A stretch of DNA of 9,617 bases from an uncultured bacterium (GCA_949288625.1 CASEKZ010000092.1:1-9617); one strand, 5' to 3'. Positions 1 through 8,075 are shown, counted from the first letter of the stretch. The notes: generated by a model from the sequence alone, not told the origin. Program-made: numbers and translations.

Positions 1-3000
1 AATAATTATGTTATAAATAAAATGCGTCAAAAATTAGATTCTTATTATACTAGATTAAAGAATGCTTATTCAAACGTGGGACTGGTTTGGAAGAATTTAT
101 ATAGTGATTTAATTAATTCAGACGCAGCTTTGGCTGGCGAAAAATCTTCTGGCTCGGTAGTAGCATCTTTAGTATCGGCTAAAATAAATAGTATGCCAAA
201 ACTGGTGGAGTATAAAAATGATTTACCATTATCAAATGTAAATATGTCTTATGATGCATCGCCGAATGATGTTGTAGAAATATCTAAACTAAACATTGAC
301 GATGATTTAAAAATATCAGATAATGTTTCTGAGGCATCAGAAGAAAAAACACCGGAAATAGAAATAGCTAAATCTGCAGCAATATGTGCATCTATTGGTA
401 CGCTTATTTCACCTGGAATAGGAACTGTTTTAGGTGCTTTAGCAGGAACTATAATTTCTAAAACTGGTATTGTATCTAAAATTAAAAATTGGGTTAGTGA
501 ACAAGGGGGTATTTTAGGATTATTTAAAAAAGCTGCAGCAACTGTTGCAACAGCGACTATTTCATTAGTGGAAGGTATTATAAAACTCGTTGAAGATGTT
601 GTGGATTTAGTCGCTTTAGTTGGAACAGCTCTTGCTTCTGTTGGTACGGGAGTATTAGACTTAGGAAATCTTGTAATGAGTAAGATAACTGGTGATGAGT
701 CTGTTAAAACTAATTACACAAAACAAATGTGGGAAAAAACAAGAGCTTTTGTTGCTACTGATTATGTTGGAAATCTTTTTGATAAGTTTTATGAAAATAC
801 TTCAGTGGGTCAATTTATAAAAAATAATGCTTATGGTTTTGACACTGTAAGAGCAGTTGGTACTGCCGTAGGAGAAATAATTGGGGTAATTGCCATAACT
901 ATTGTAACAGCGGGAGTAGGAGGAGCAGCATTGGGTACAGCTACATCTGTTGGTGCTGGTATTTCAGCTGCGGCTGCTTCGTCAGCTGTCACAACAACTG
1001 GGGCAGCTATAACATATGGCGCGTTAAAAACGGCAGAACATACTGAAACTAATTGGCAAGATGAAAACACATCAACAGCAGCAGGGCTTTTCAAAGGAAC
1101 GTTGCAAGGTGCATTAGATGGTGCTTTCTTTGCTATAGGTGCTAAAGGAGATTTGGCACTTAGAAATTCTGCAAAAGCCGTTGTGAGTAATTTAGGAAAA
1201 AATGCATCTAAAGAAGCAATAAAAGCTGCACAAAGGGAAGTTACAAAAAAACTAGGGTTAAAAATGGCTTTTGAAGGAGCAACTTCTGTTGCTCAAGACG
1301 TAAGTACAATAAGTTTAAATGCTGTTTTTTCTGATGATATTATAACTGATGCTAATGGTAATGTAATAAAATTAAATAGTTTTTCAGATAAATTAAAATA
1401 TTATTATGAGCAAGCGGGTGGTGCAAAAGGTATAGCACAATCTGTTATGACTGCTGTTGCGTTATCAGCGATAGCAGACAGATCTGATTCCATTGGTATT
1501 GTTAATAATGCTGTAAAACAAAGCAAAAATTCTGCTATTAAACAAGCTTTACAAAATGCAAACATAAAAGTTAATGATAAATTGGTACAACTAAAATCAT
1601 CAGTGAATTTAAAATTAAAAGCAGGAACAAATGCAGCTTCATTAAAAGTAATTGGCCTAGGAAAAGCGTTAAAGAATTTAACTAATGATTCTGTATCAAA
1701 AGTAAAAAATAAAATAAATAACTCATCTATAAAACAAAAAGTGTCAGATTCAGTAACTAATGTAAGGTCTAAAATTCATGGAAAAAATTTACATGTAAGC
1801 TATAAGTTAGATCAACTAAAAGCTTCTACAAACATAAAGTTAGCAAATGCAGGTTTAGTAGTAGCTGAAAAAGCTATAGGATTAAAGAACGCAATTAAAA
1901 ATTTAACTGATGATTCTGTGTCAAAGGTAAAAAATAAAATAAATAACTCATCTATAAAACAAAAAGTGTCAGATTCAGTAACTAATATAAGGTCTAAAAT
2001 TCATGGAAAAAATTTACATGTAAGCTATAAGTTAGATCAACTAAAAGCTTCTACAAACATAAAGTTAGCAAATGCAGGTTTAGTGGTAGCTGAAAAAGCT
2101 ATAGGATTAAAGAACGCAATTAAAAATTTAACTGATGATTCTGTGTCAAAGGTAAAAAATGAAATAAATAATTCATCTATAAAACATTCAAGTGAAGAAA
2201 CTGTTGATCAAGCTGTAAAAGAATTAACCAAAAACATTGAAAATCATGTTAGTTTATTAAGAACAAAAATTAACGTTTCGTCTGTTGACCATAAATCGTC
2301 TTTAGATGCTGACATTAATATATATAGTTACGTTTTTGAAAACATAAGACGGAAATATGGAACAGAAGACGCACGCGTTATAATGAAAAATGCTTTAGAT
2401 GGAAAAATGTTTAATATTCCTGAAAAAGACAAACTAAGAGCTACTATGGAACTTATTTCTAATAATAACAGAACAATAATTAAACAATTAGAATTTAATC
2501 CTAATATAGAATATCGTGGTAGTTCTAGGGTTAAATTTGGTAGTTCTGGTGGCCAAGAGCTGAGCGTTTATCAGCTGTACGACAGGAAAAACAATGTATT
2601 AATAAATATTCAAGAAAATTATAATCCTAATAACAATGTATATGGTTTAAATGTAGATGAGGTTTTAAAAGCATATTATAAAATTTCTTCAAGGCATGAT
2701 GAATTACTTGAAAATATAACTGAATTAAATATAACCGATATTAAAAATCCAGATGATTCATATTGGGCTATTCAGCATAATGCAAGTGTTTTTAACAGTG
2801 CTGCAACCTATGGTAATGGAAGAATAAATATATATAAATATAGTAGCCCTAGTAGTATAGAAGAGACTTTAATTCATGAAATTGGACATAGCATTGATAA
2901 TTTGAATAATAAAAAATATGGAGTGTCCAATTCGTATGAATGGGCAAATGCAGTTAAAAATGATGGCGGTAAAGGTATAACTAATTATGCAGAAAGTGCA

Positions 3001-3144
3001 TTAAAAAATAGAACATCTTATAAATATACTGAAGATTTTGCGGAATCTTTGAAGTTGTTATATACTAAAGGAGGAAAATGGTTTTCTAAAAAATATCCTC
3101 ATAGAGCACAAATATTAAAACAGATTTGTCCAAAATTATTTTAG
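1..3144 (+). CDS. Polymorphic toxin, probable T7SS effector, with C-terminal lethal-factor-like (ATLF) zinc metallopeptidase domain; 5' end outside window
   Basis: The frame is open from base 1, and no ribosome binding site precedes the first Met codon at 22, so the true N-terminus lies upstream. Numbering residues from that Met, the order is: a short helical region (1-60); three Gly/Ala-rich hydrophobic segments (about 116-147, 170-220, 276-334); a Lys-rich helical region containing 75-residue tandem repeats (about 514-722); a linker; then a C-terminal peptidase. The peptidase shows HEIGH at 952-956 and, 48 residues on, a TEDFAESL segment with E1004. Anthrax lethal factor has HEFGH and an EFFAEAF segment that supplies the third zinc ligand 45 residues on. 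By analogy the zinc ligands are H952, H956 and E1004, the catalytic base is E953, and Y in the TNYA segment just upstream may match the lethal factor active-site Tyr. The adjacent EssC motor suggests T7SS export. Any LXG or WXG-type targeting domain would lie off the left edge. The cleaved target is unknown. The metallopeptidase call is strong; the export route is inferred. Confidence 0.85.
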   Translation, partial: NNYVINKMRQKLDSYYTRLKNAYSNVGLVWKNLYSDLINSDAALAGEKSSGSVVASLVSAKINSMPKLVEYKNDLPLSNVNMSYDASPNDVVEISKLNIDDDLKISDNVSEASEEKTPEIEIAKSAAICASIGTLISPGIGTVLGALAGTIISKTGIVSKIKNWVSEQGGILGLFKKAAATVATATISLVEGIIKLVEDVVDLVALVGTALASVGTGVLDLGNLVMSKITGDESVKTNYTKQMWEKTRAFVATDYVGNLFDKFYENTSVGQFIKNNAYGFDTVRAVGTAVGEIIGVIAITIVTAGVGGAALGTATSVGAGISAAAASSAVTTTGAAITYGALKTAEHTETNWQDENTSTAAGLFKGTLQGALDGAFFAIGAKGDLALRNSAKAVVSNLGKNASKEAIKAAQREVTKKLGLKMAFEGATSVAQDVSTISLNAVFSDDIITDANGNVIKLNSFSDKLKYYYEQAGGAKGIAQSVMTAVALSAIADRSDSIGIVNNAVKQSKNSAIKQALQNANIKVNDKLVQLKSSVNLKLKAGTNAASLKVIGLGKALKNLTNDSVSKVKNKINNSSIKQKVSDSVTNVRSKIHGKNLHVSYKLDQLKASTNIKLANAGLVVAEKAIGLKNAIKNLTDDSVSKVKNKINNSSIKQKVSDSVTNIRSKIHGKNLHVSYKLDQLKASTNIKLANAGLVVAEKAIGLKNAIKNLTDDSVSKVKNEINNSSIKHSSEETVDQAVKELTKNIENHVSLLRTKINVSSVDHKSSLDADINIYSYVFENIRRKYGTEDARVIMKNALDGKMFNIPEKDKLRATMELISNNNRTIIKQLEFNPNIEYRGSSRVKFGSSGGQELSVYQLYDRKNNVLINIQENYNPNNNVYGLNVDEVLKAYYKISSRHDELLENITELNITDIKNPDDSYWAIQHNASVFNSAATYGNGRINIYKYSSPSSIEETLIHEIGHSIDNLNNKKYGVSNSYEWANAVKNDGGKGITNYAESALKNRTSYKYTEDFAESLKLLYTKGGKWFSKKYPHRAQILKQICPKLF
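1561..1671 (+). repeat. Diverged partial copy of the toxin's 75-residue repeat
   Basis: The encoded segment (a KLVQLKSSVNLKLK stretch, then IGLGKAL) matches the second half of the downstream repeat unit (KLDQLKASTNIKLA, then IGLKNAI) position for position, with many substitutions. It is an older copy whose similarity runs straight into the next, well-preserved unit at 1672. Similarity may extend further left, where a SAIKQAL segment resembles the SSIKQKV of the units. Confidence 0.7.
1672..1896 (+). repeat. 225-bp tandem repeat, unit 1
   Basis: This is a full unit encoding 75 residues, from KNLTNDSVSK to the IGLKNAI end. By direct comparison it differs from unit 2 at only six of 225 bases, two of them changing an amino acid (N to D and V to I). 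The unit is Lys-rich and predicted helical, with a heptad-like spacing of Leu/Ile/Val. Confidence 0.95.
1897..2121 (+). repeat. 225-bp tandem repeat, unit 2
   Basis: This is the second full unit, directly abutting unit 1 with no spacer and keeping the reading frame. It carries variant bases (GAT for AAT, GTG for GTA, AAG for AAA near its start) that the following partial unit also has, so its start is closer to unit 3 than to unit 1. Confidence 0.95.
2122..2186 (+). repeat. 225-bp tandem repeat, partial unit 3
   Basis: The first 65 bases or so of a third unit match unit 2 except for a Lys-to-Glu codon change and a silent Asn change. Similarity stops abruptly after the SSIK segment, where the non-repeated linker toward the peptidase domain begins. 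Confidence 0.9.
2740..3144 (+). other. ATLF-type zinc metallopeptidase catalytic domain (core)
   Basis: This marks the C-terminal catalytic core of the toxin, roughly residues 907-1040. It contains the HEIGH zinc helix followed by SIDN (lethal factor has AVDD in the same place), then the second helix with E1004 and E1008 in an EDFAE motif (AEFFAE in lethal factor). The tail after that motif also resembles the end of lethal factor in pattern: hydrophobic helix, Lys/Arg, Pro, aromatic, Ile. The domain ends the protein exactly, as in other modular toxins whose active domain is C-terminal. All predicted metal and catalytic residues are present, so it should be active. Its N-terminal boundary is approximate. 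Confidence 0.82.
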
Positions 3145-3150
3145 AAAGGA
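3143..3150 (+). promoter_or_regulatory. Ribosome binding site fixing the start of the small acidic gene
   Basis: AGAAAGGA lies 8 nt before the ATG at 3159 and overlaps the toxin stop codon. It favours 3159 over an upstream in-frame ATG at 3126, which lies inside the toxin gene. The overlap also suggests translational coupling. Confidence 0.75.
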
Positions 3151-3158
3151 ATGAAAAT

Positions 3159-3416
3159 ATGAATAATACAAGAAAAATAGATGGTCCAACACCTTCTGGT
3201 GGGGTTTATGCCATGTTGTATTTTTATGATGATAATAATAACCCTGTTTCTGAAGAACAAGCAACAAAAGCTTATGGAGTAGAATTTGATGAAAATGATA
3301 AAATAATAAAAGAAACATATTTTCTTATTAGTCATGAAAAAAACGATAAAAATACTAGTGAAGAAAAAAGAGAAGATTTTGATGGGAATACTATAGAAAT
3401 TCCCAGTATCAAATGA
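3159..3416 (+). CDS. Small acidic protein, candidate immunity protein or chaperone of the toxin
   Basis: This is an 85-residue soluble protein with no signal peptide or membrane segment. It begins MNNTRKIDGPTPSGG, continues with a short beta-like stretch (YAMLYFYDD), and ends in a strongly charged, Glu/Asp/Lys-rich half. An upstream ATG at 3126 would add 11 residues overlapping the toxin, but the ribosome binding site at 3143-3150 supports 3159. The gene starts 14 nt after the toxin stop and ends 27 nt before essC, so it is cotranscribed with both. In polymorphic toxin loci a small gene directly 3' of the toxin is usually its immunity gene, which is the main reason for the suggestion. Its fold is not one I can assign with confidence. 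It could instead be a chaperone or an unrelated small T7SS accessory protein. It ends in TGA, the only gene here to do so. Confidence 0.8.
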   Translation: MNNTRKIDGPTPSGGVYAMLYFYDDNNNPVSEEQATKAYGVEFDENDKIIKETYFLISHEKNDKNTSEEKREDFDGNTIEIPSIK

Positions 3417-3430
3417 GTAATAAATAGTAA

Positions 3431-3437
3431 AGAAGGA
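3431..3437 (+). promoter_or_regulatory. Ribosome binding site of the first essC
   Basis: AGAAGGA sits 6 nt before the ATG at 3444. It confirms that start and gives the motor gene its own translation initiation despite the short gap from the preceding gene. Confidence 0.75.
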
Positions 3438-3443
3438 ATAAAT

Positions 3444-6400
3444 ATGAGGGTATCTTTAATCAAAAGTGATAGAATAAGAAGTATTGATATCCCAGACGTT
3501 GTGTCTGGGAACTTTTGGATTACCGATTATGATGAAAATGGCAAGGAAACAAATTTAGCTAATATTACTGCTAAAGATGGTGGTTGGTATTTACTTAGTA
3601 ATCAAGATATAGCATGTGTTAAAAATAATTTGTTTGTTTCTAATTTGGAGCTTAAAAACTATTCTTTTAATGTCATTCAAAAACTTTCTACAAAGGAAAA
3701 CATGCTTATTTATTGTTCTGATTCATGTGATAGTAAAATCGCAAGTTACATTATAAATCCTTCTGAGGGTAATGTAGTTACAATTGGTAATAGCATGGCA
3801 AATATATGTTCACCAACACTTGATGCTAGTCATGCTAAAATAGTTTATGAAAATGGAAAATTTATAATGTATCCAATTTCTCAAAGATATGGTGTATACG
3901 TTAATAATTTGAGGGTTGTGGAAAGAAGAATGCTAGAATGTGGTGACATCATATTTATTAACGGACTTAAGTTTGTATTTACGAAAGAAAATAATAATTA
4001 TAAATTAAATTTTTATTATCATGATAACTCTATCCAAATTGCAGGACTTATATCTGCCAATTATACAGATGTTCAAGATGATTATCAAGAAACTAAAGAA
4101 GATATTGAGATGCGTTGGTATAAAGAAGAGGATTATTTTCATAAAACACCAAGGTTCATATCTGAAATAACGGAAAAAGAAATAAAGGTTGATACACCTC
4201 CCTCAAAGGAGCCAGAACCTGAAATGCCTGTTATTTTAACAATTGGACCGATGTTTACTATGAGTATGTCATCAATGGTTATGGCATTTGTATCAATAAG
4301 TAATTTAAAAAGTGGAAATTCTTCTTTATTATCAGCATTACCATCAATAGTAATGGCGTTTGCTATGCTTGCATCAACACTTTTGTGGCCTACTTTTATA
4401 AGAAAGTACGAAAATAAAAGAAGAAAGAAAAAAGAAAAGGAAAGAATAGCTAAATATTCAGCGTACATTGATTCAAAACGTAAAAAAATACTTGAAGAAT
4501 TGCAAAATCAAACGGAAATGTTAAAACGTAATTACCCTAATCTTTATGAATGTAGCGAGATTATATTAAAAAGGAAAAATGAATTATGGCAAAAAAGAAT
4601 TGAGGATGATGATTTTTTAAACGTAAGTTTAGGCTTTGGTGATTATCCTATGAAACTTAAAATTTCATATCCAGAAGAACATTTTTCAATGGTTGAAGAT
4701 GATTTAAAAGATATAGCAGATAAGTTAAGTAGGGAACCTAAAATATTAAAAGGAGTTCCTGTTCCATATTCATTTTTGGATAATAACATAACGTCTGTGG
4801 TCGGTGATTATGGTTATAGAAGTGACTATATAAAAAAAATATTATTACAGATAATTGCATTTCATAGTTATGTGGATTTAAAAATTGTTATTTTTACAGA
4901 TAATGATAAGAAAAGTAATTGGGAGCATATAAAAAATTTACCTCATGTTTTTAGTGATGATAAACAAATAAGATTTTTTGCATCTACTAAAGAGGAGTAT
5001 AATGATTTATGTTTACATTTAGAAAAAATTTTTCAAAGTAGAAAAGAAGCAAAGGAAAAAATTACAACACCCCATTCTTATGATAAGATATATCTTATCA
5101 TAACGGATTCATTTAGAATGATTAGAAATAATGATTTTATAAATGAGTTGTTGGAGACAAAAGAAAATTATGGCTTTAGCTTTATAATTTCAAATAGAAA
5201 TATAGCTAGTTTACCGGAACAATGTAAAACATTTATTAATGTCGATTTTGTTAATGGGGTACTTTCTAAAAATATAATAAACTCTGAAAAACAAAATTTT
5301 ATGATTGATTTGGTAAGTGGTATAAATTATAACGAATGTTACAAAATATTGTCTAATACACCAATTGAAATGAATAGTAATAGTACAATAAAAATACCTG
5401 ATAAATTAGGCTTTTTGGAGATGTTTGACGTAGGTAAAGTTGAACAATTAAACTCGCTTAACAGGTGGAATACATCTAACCCTATGGAAACGTTAAGAAC
5501 ACCAGTTGGGTATGGTAAGAATGATGAAATGCAATATATAGATTTACACGAAAAGTATCATGGGCCACATGGCTTAATTGCAGGAATGACTGGTTCTGGT
5601 AAATCAGAATTTATAATTACTTATATCCTTTCATTAGCAGTAAATTATAATCCGTTAGAAGTTCAATTTATTTTAATAGATTATAAGGGTGGAGGACTTG
5701 CTGGTGCGTTTGAAAATGCTAATTCTGGAAAAAAGCTTCCTCATTTAGTAGGTGTTATTACCAACTTGGATAAAAGTGAGATAAAAAGAAGTATATCAGC
5801 GATTGAAAGTGAACTTAAAAGACGTCAAAAACTATTTAATGTTGCAAGAGATAAAACGGGGGAGTCAACTATTGATATATATAAATATCAAATGCTATAT
5901 AGAGAAGGTAAAGTTGATGAACCCGTATCACATTTATTTATAATATCAGATGAGTTTGCCGAACTAAAAACACAAGAACCAGAGTTTATGGATCAACTTA
6001 TATCAACTGCTCGTATCGGTCGTTCTTTGGGTGTGCATTTAATTCTTGCAACACAAAAACCAAGTGGTGTAGTAGATCCTCAGATTTGGTCTAATACAAG
6101 ATTTAGAGTTTGCTTACGGGTTCAAGACAAATCTGATTCAAACGAGATTATTAAATGTCCTGATGCCGCTTATTTAAAGCAAGCAGGAAGGTTTTATTTT
6201 CAAGTTGGATATAATGAGGTGTTTACTCTTGGACAAGCAGCTTGGGCTGGAGGAAAATACGTCCCAGCTGAAAAAACAAAAAAACCTATTGATACATCAA
6301 TAGAATTTATAAATAATATAGGTCAAGTTATAAAAAAGGTTGAAACAAAAAGTAAAGATACTAAACCATTGAAAAACATAGGAGAAGAATTATCAAACGT

Positions 6401-8075
6401 AGTTAATTATTTATACGATGTTGCAGCAGAAGAAAACATAAAATGTAAACCACTTTGGTTAGATAAAATACCAAGTTTTATTAATATAAACAATTTAATT
6501 TCTAAATATAATTTTAAAGGTGTTAAAAACGTAATAAACATACCAATCGGAGAATATGATGTTCCAGAGCAGCAAAGTCAAAAATTATTAACTGTTGATT
6601 TTAATACTAAAGGAAATGCGTTACTTTATGGCGCAGCAGGTTCTGGTAAAGAAAATTTTATAGAAACGTTAATATATTCAGCAATGAAATTGTATACTCC
6701 AGAAGAAGTTAATTTCTACATAATGGATTTTGGGTCTGAAATTTTTAACATTTTTAAAACTTCTCCGTATGTAGGTGATATAGTGACTTTGGAAGAGAAC
6801 GAAAAAATAAAAAATCTTTTTAAGATGATTTTAACAATGTTAGAGCAAAGAAAAAAAATATTTTCTTCATTTGGTGGAAACTATTATAACTACGTTGTTA
6901 AAAGTGGAAATACGCTTCCGAATGTAATAATAATTTTGAATAATTATGAAGCTTATTCTGATACATATTCAGAATATGATGATCAAATTAATGCTATAAC
7001 AAGAGATTGCTCTAAATACGGAATATATTTCTTTGTAACTTGTAATACACCTAATGGAATGCGTTTTAAGTTAAAACAAAATTTTTCTAATATTTATTCA
7101 CTACAACAAAATAATGAAGATGATTACTCAAGTATTTTAGGTAACGTTAATAAAAATTATCCTTCTAAGATATTTGGTAGGGGTATTATTAAGTTGGGAT
7201 CTGTATACGAATTTCAAACTGCATCAGTTAACGTAAGAGAAAACATAGAAGAAACCATTGAAAAAGAGTGCAAGAATGCAAGTATTAAATATAAGTACAA
7301 AGCTAAAAAAATACCAACTATTCCTAAAATCGTTACGTATGAAGACGTTAAAGAAAGTTATGATGCATCATTAAACATGGTAATTGGTATTGAAAAAAAC
7401 ACTTTAGAAGTATTTAAATATGATATCAAGAAAAACTTAATAAATGTTATTACTACTAGTGATTCAAGCATATTAAATAACTTCGCTAATGCTTTTTTAA
7501 GCCAGTTAAAAAGGGTAAAGAACACCACTTTAATGGTAATCTCTGCAAAGAATCTCGAAATAAAAGAAAACATTAAACGAAATATAATATATGAAGAAAA
7601 TGATTTTAATGGTTTATTTTCAAAAATATTAAAGTTTGAAGAAGAGTGTTATTCTTTATATAAGCAAAATGGTTTTAATAAACAAATTTTATCTAATCAA
7701 AAACCACTTGTTATAGTAATTAGTGGTATTGAAGAACTTAAATTAAAACTAAATGAAGAAAATAAATCTAGACTGGGAGAGTTTTTTACTAAACTAAAAG
7801 TTTTAGATATAATTAATTTCATTATTATGGATGATGTTGAAAGTGTAAAGAAATTTGAATATGAATCTTGGTTTAAAGAAGGCTTTAATCCTAATGAAGG
7901 TATATGGATTGGTAATGGAATAAGTGATCAATTTACACTTAAAACAATCGTTAGAACACCTGAATTAAAAGAAAATATAACCGATGATTTTTGCTTCGTT
8001 TTAGTTCGAGGAAAGCCATCATTAGTTAAGTATTTAAATGAGTTCGAAGATGATTTTGATATTATTGAGGAGTAG
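3444..8075 (+). CDS. essC: Type VII secretion system motor ATPase EssC/YukBA family (complete)
   Basis: This 1543-residue protein is close in length to S. aureus EssC (about 1480) and B. subtilis YukBA (about 1495). Domain order: N-terminal FHA-like pair (about 1-85 and 90-180; I114-G115, H130 and N154-N155 match the FHA pattern); two membrane helices (about 261-285 and 295-319) followed by a Lys/Arg-rich stretch and helical stalk; a domain before the motors (about 380-680); then three FtsK/SpoIIIE-type ATPase domains. ATPase 1 is intact, with Walker A GMTGSGKS (714-721), Walker B FIISDE (832-837) and the conserved LATQKPSG segment (868-875). ATPase 2 has a P-loop GAAGSGKE (1063-1070) lacking the usual Ser/Thr, and N1166-N1167 where Walker B acids are expected. 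ATPase 3 (from about 1310) has no recognisable P-loop, as is common in this family. The protein should sit as a membrane-anchored hexamer that drives and selects T7SS substrates. It is last in the unit with the toxin and the small acidic gene. Confidence 0.95.
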   Translation: MRVSLIKSDRIRSIDIPDVVSGNFWITDYDENGKETNLANITAKDGGWYLLSNQDIACVKNNLFVSNLELKNYSFNVIQKLSTKENMLIYCSDSCDSKIASYIINPSEGNVVTIGNSMANICSPTLDASHAKIVYENGKFIMYPISQRYGVYVNNLRVVERRMLECGDIIFINGLKFVFTKENNNYKLNFYYHDNSIQIAGLISANYTDVQDDYQETKEDIEMRWYKEEDYFHKTPRFISEITEKEIKVDTPPSKEPEPEMPVILTIGPMFTMSMSSMVMAFVSISNLKSGNSSLLSALPSIVMAFAMLASTLLWPTFIRKYENKRRKKKEKERIAKYSAYIDSKRKKILEELQNQTEMLKRNYPNLYECSEIILKRKNELWQKRIEDDDFLNVSLGFGDYPMKLKISYPEEHFSMVEDDLKDIADKLSREPKILKGVPVPYSFLDNNITSVVGDYGYRSDYIKKILLQIIAFHSYVDLKIVIFTDNDKKSNWEHIKNLPHVFSDDKQIRFFASTKEEYNDLCLHLEKIFQSRKEAKEKITTPHSYDKIYLIITDSFRMIRNNDFINELLETKENYGFSFIISNRNIASLPEQCKTFINVDFVNGVLSKNIINSEKQNFMIDLVSGINYNECYKILSNTPIEMNSNSTIKIPDKLGFLEMFDVGKVEQLNSLNRWNTSNPMETLRTPVGYGKNDEMQYIDLHEKYHGPHGLIAGMTGSGKSEFIITYILSLAVNYNPLEVQFILIDYKGGGLAGAFENANSGKKLPHLVGVITNLDKSEIKRSISAIESELKRRQKLFNVARDKTGESTIDIYKYQMLYREGKVDEPVSHLFIISDEFAELKTQEPEFMDQLISTARIGRSLGVHLILATQKPSGVVDPQIWSNTRFRVCLRVQDKSDSNEIIKCPDAAYLKQAGRFYFQVGYNEVFTLGQAAWAGGKYVPAEKTKKPIDTSIEFINNIGQVIKKVETKSKDTKPLKNIGEELSNVVNYLYDVAAEENIKCKPLWLDKIPSFININNLISKYNFKGVKNVINIPIGEYDVPEQQSQKLLTVDFNTKGNALLYGAAGSGKENFIETLIYSAMKLYTPEEVNFYIMDFGSEIFNIFKTSPYVGDIVTLEENEKIKNLFKMILTMLEQRKKIFSSFGGNYYNYVVKSGNTLPNVIIILNNYEAYSDTYSEYDDQINAITRDCSKYGIYFFVTCNTPNGMRFKLKQNFSNIYSLQQNNEDDYSSILGNVNKNYPSKIFGRGIIKLGSVYEFQTASVNVRENIEETIEKECKNASIKYKYKAKKIPTIPKIVTYEDVKESYDASLNMVIGIEKNTLEVFKYDIKKNLINVITTSDSSILNNFANAFLSQLKRVKNTTLMVISAKNLEIKENIKRNIIYEENDFNGLFSKILKFEEECYSLYKQNGFNKQILSNQKPLVIVISGIEELKLKLNEENKSRLGEFFTKLKVLDIINFIIMDDVESVKKFEYESWFKEGFNPNEGIWIGNGISDQFTLKTIVRTPELKENITDDFCFVLVRGKPSLVKYLNEFEDDFDIIEE
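3490..3510 (+). other. G+C-rich hairpin inside the 5' end of essC
   Basis: TCCCAGAC and GTCTGGGA form a perfect 8-bp stem around the 5-nt loop GTTGT, starting 46 nt after the A of the essC start codon (codons 16-23). Five of the eight pairs are G-C in an otherwise very AT-rich gene. The following bases (ACTTTTGG) hold only four T, too few for a convincing terminator. It could slow translation or act as a weak attenuator or processing site, or be chance. Confidence 0.45.

Noticed and set aside
22..24. ATG as the true start of the toxin gene
   Set aside because: The frame stays open to base 1 and there is no ribosome binding site before it; large toxins of this kind have more N-terminal sequence, so the gene is taken as cut by the window edge.
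839..862. Perfect TTGACA inside the toxin gene as an internal promoter
   Set aside because: No acceptable -10 box lies 16-18 nt downstream.
831..1094. Open frame on the - strand over the toxin's hydrophobic region
   Set aside because: It is a by-product of the Ala/Gly-rich coding sequence on the + strand, with no ribosome binding site or known domain.
1561..2186. Repeats as a CRISPR array
   Set aside because: Units are 225 bp, directly abutting without spacers, and encode protein in a continuous frame.
3126..3158. Longer start for the small acidic protein at ATG 3126
   Set aside because: It lies inside the toxin gene, has no ribosome binding site, and the ATG at 3159 has a well-placed AGAAAGGA.
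3414..3416. TGA read as Trp (Mycoplasma-type code), which would fuse the small protein to EssC
   Set aside because: About twenty Trp codons in the window are all TGG and no other in-frame TGA occurs, which does not fit a code-4 organism of this base composition.
4139..4468. Open frame on the - strand over the EssC membrane region
   Set aside because: It mirrors the coding of the membrane helices and basic stretch of EssC and has no independent support.
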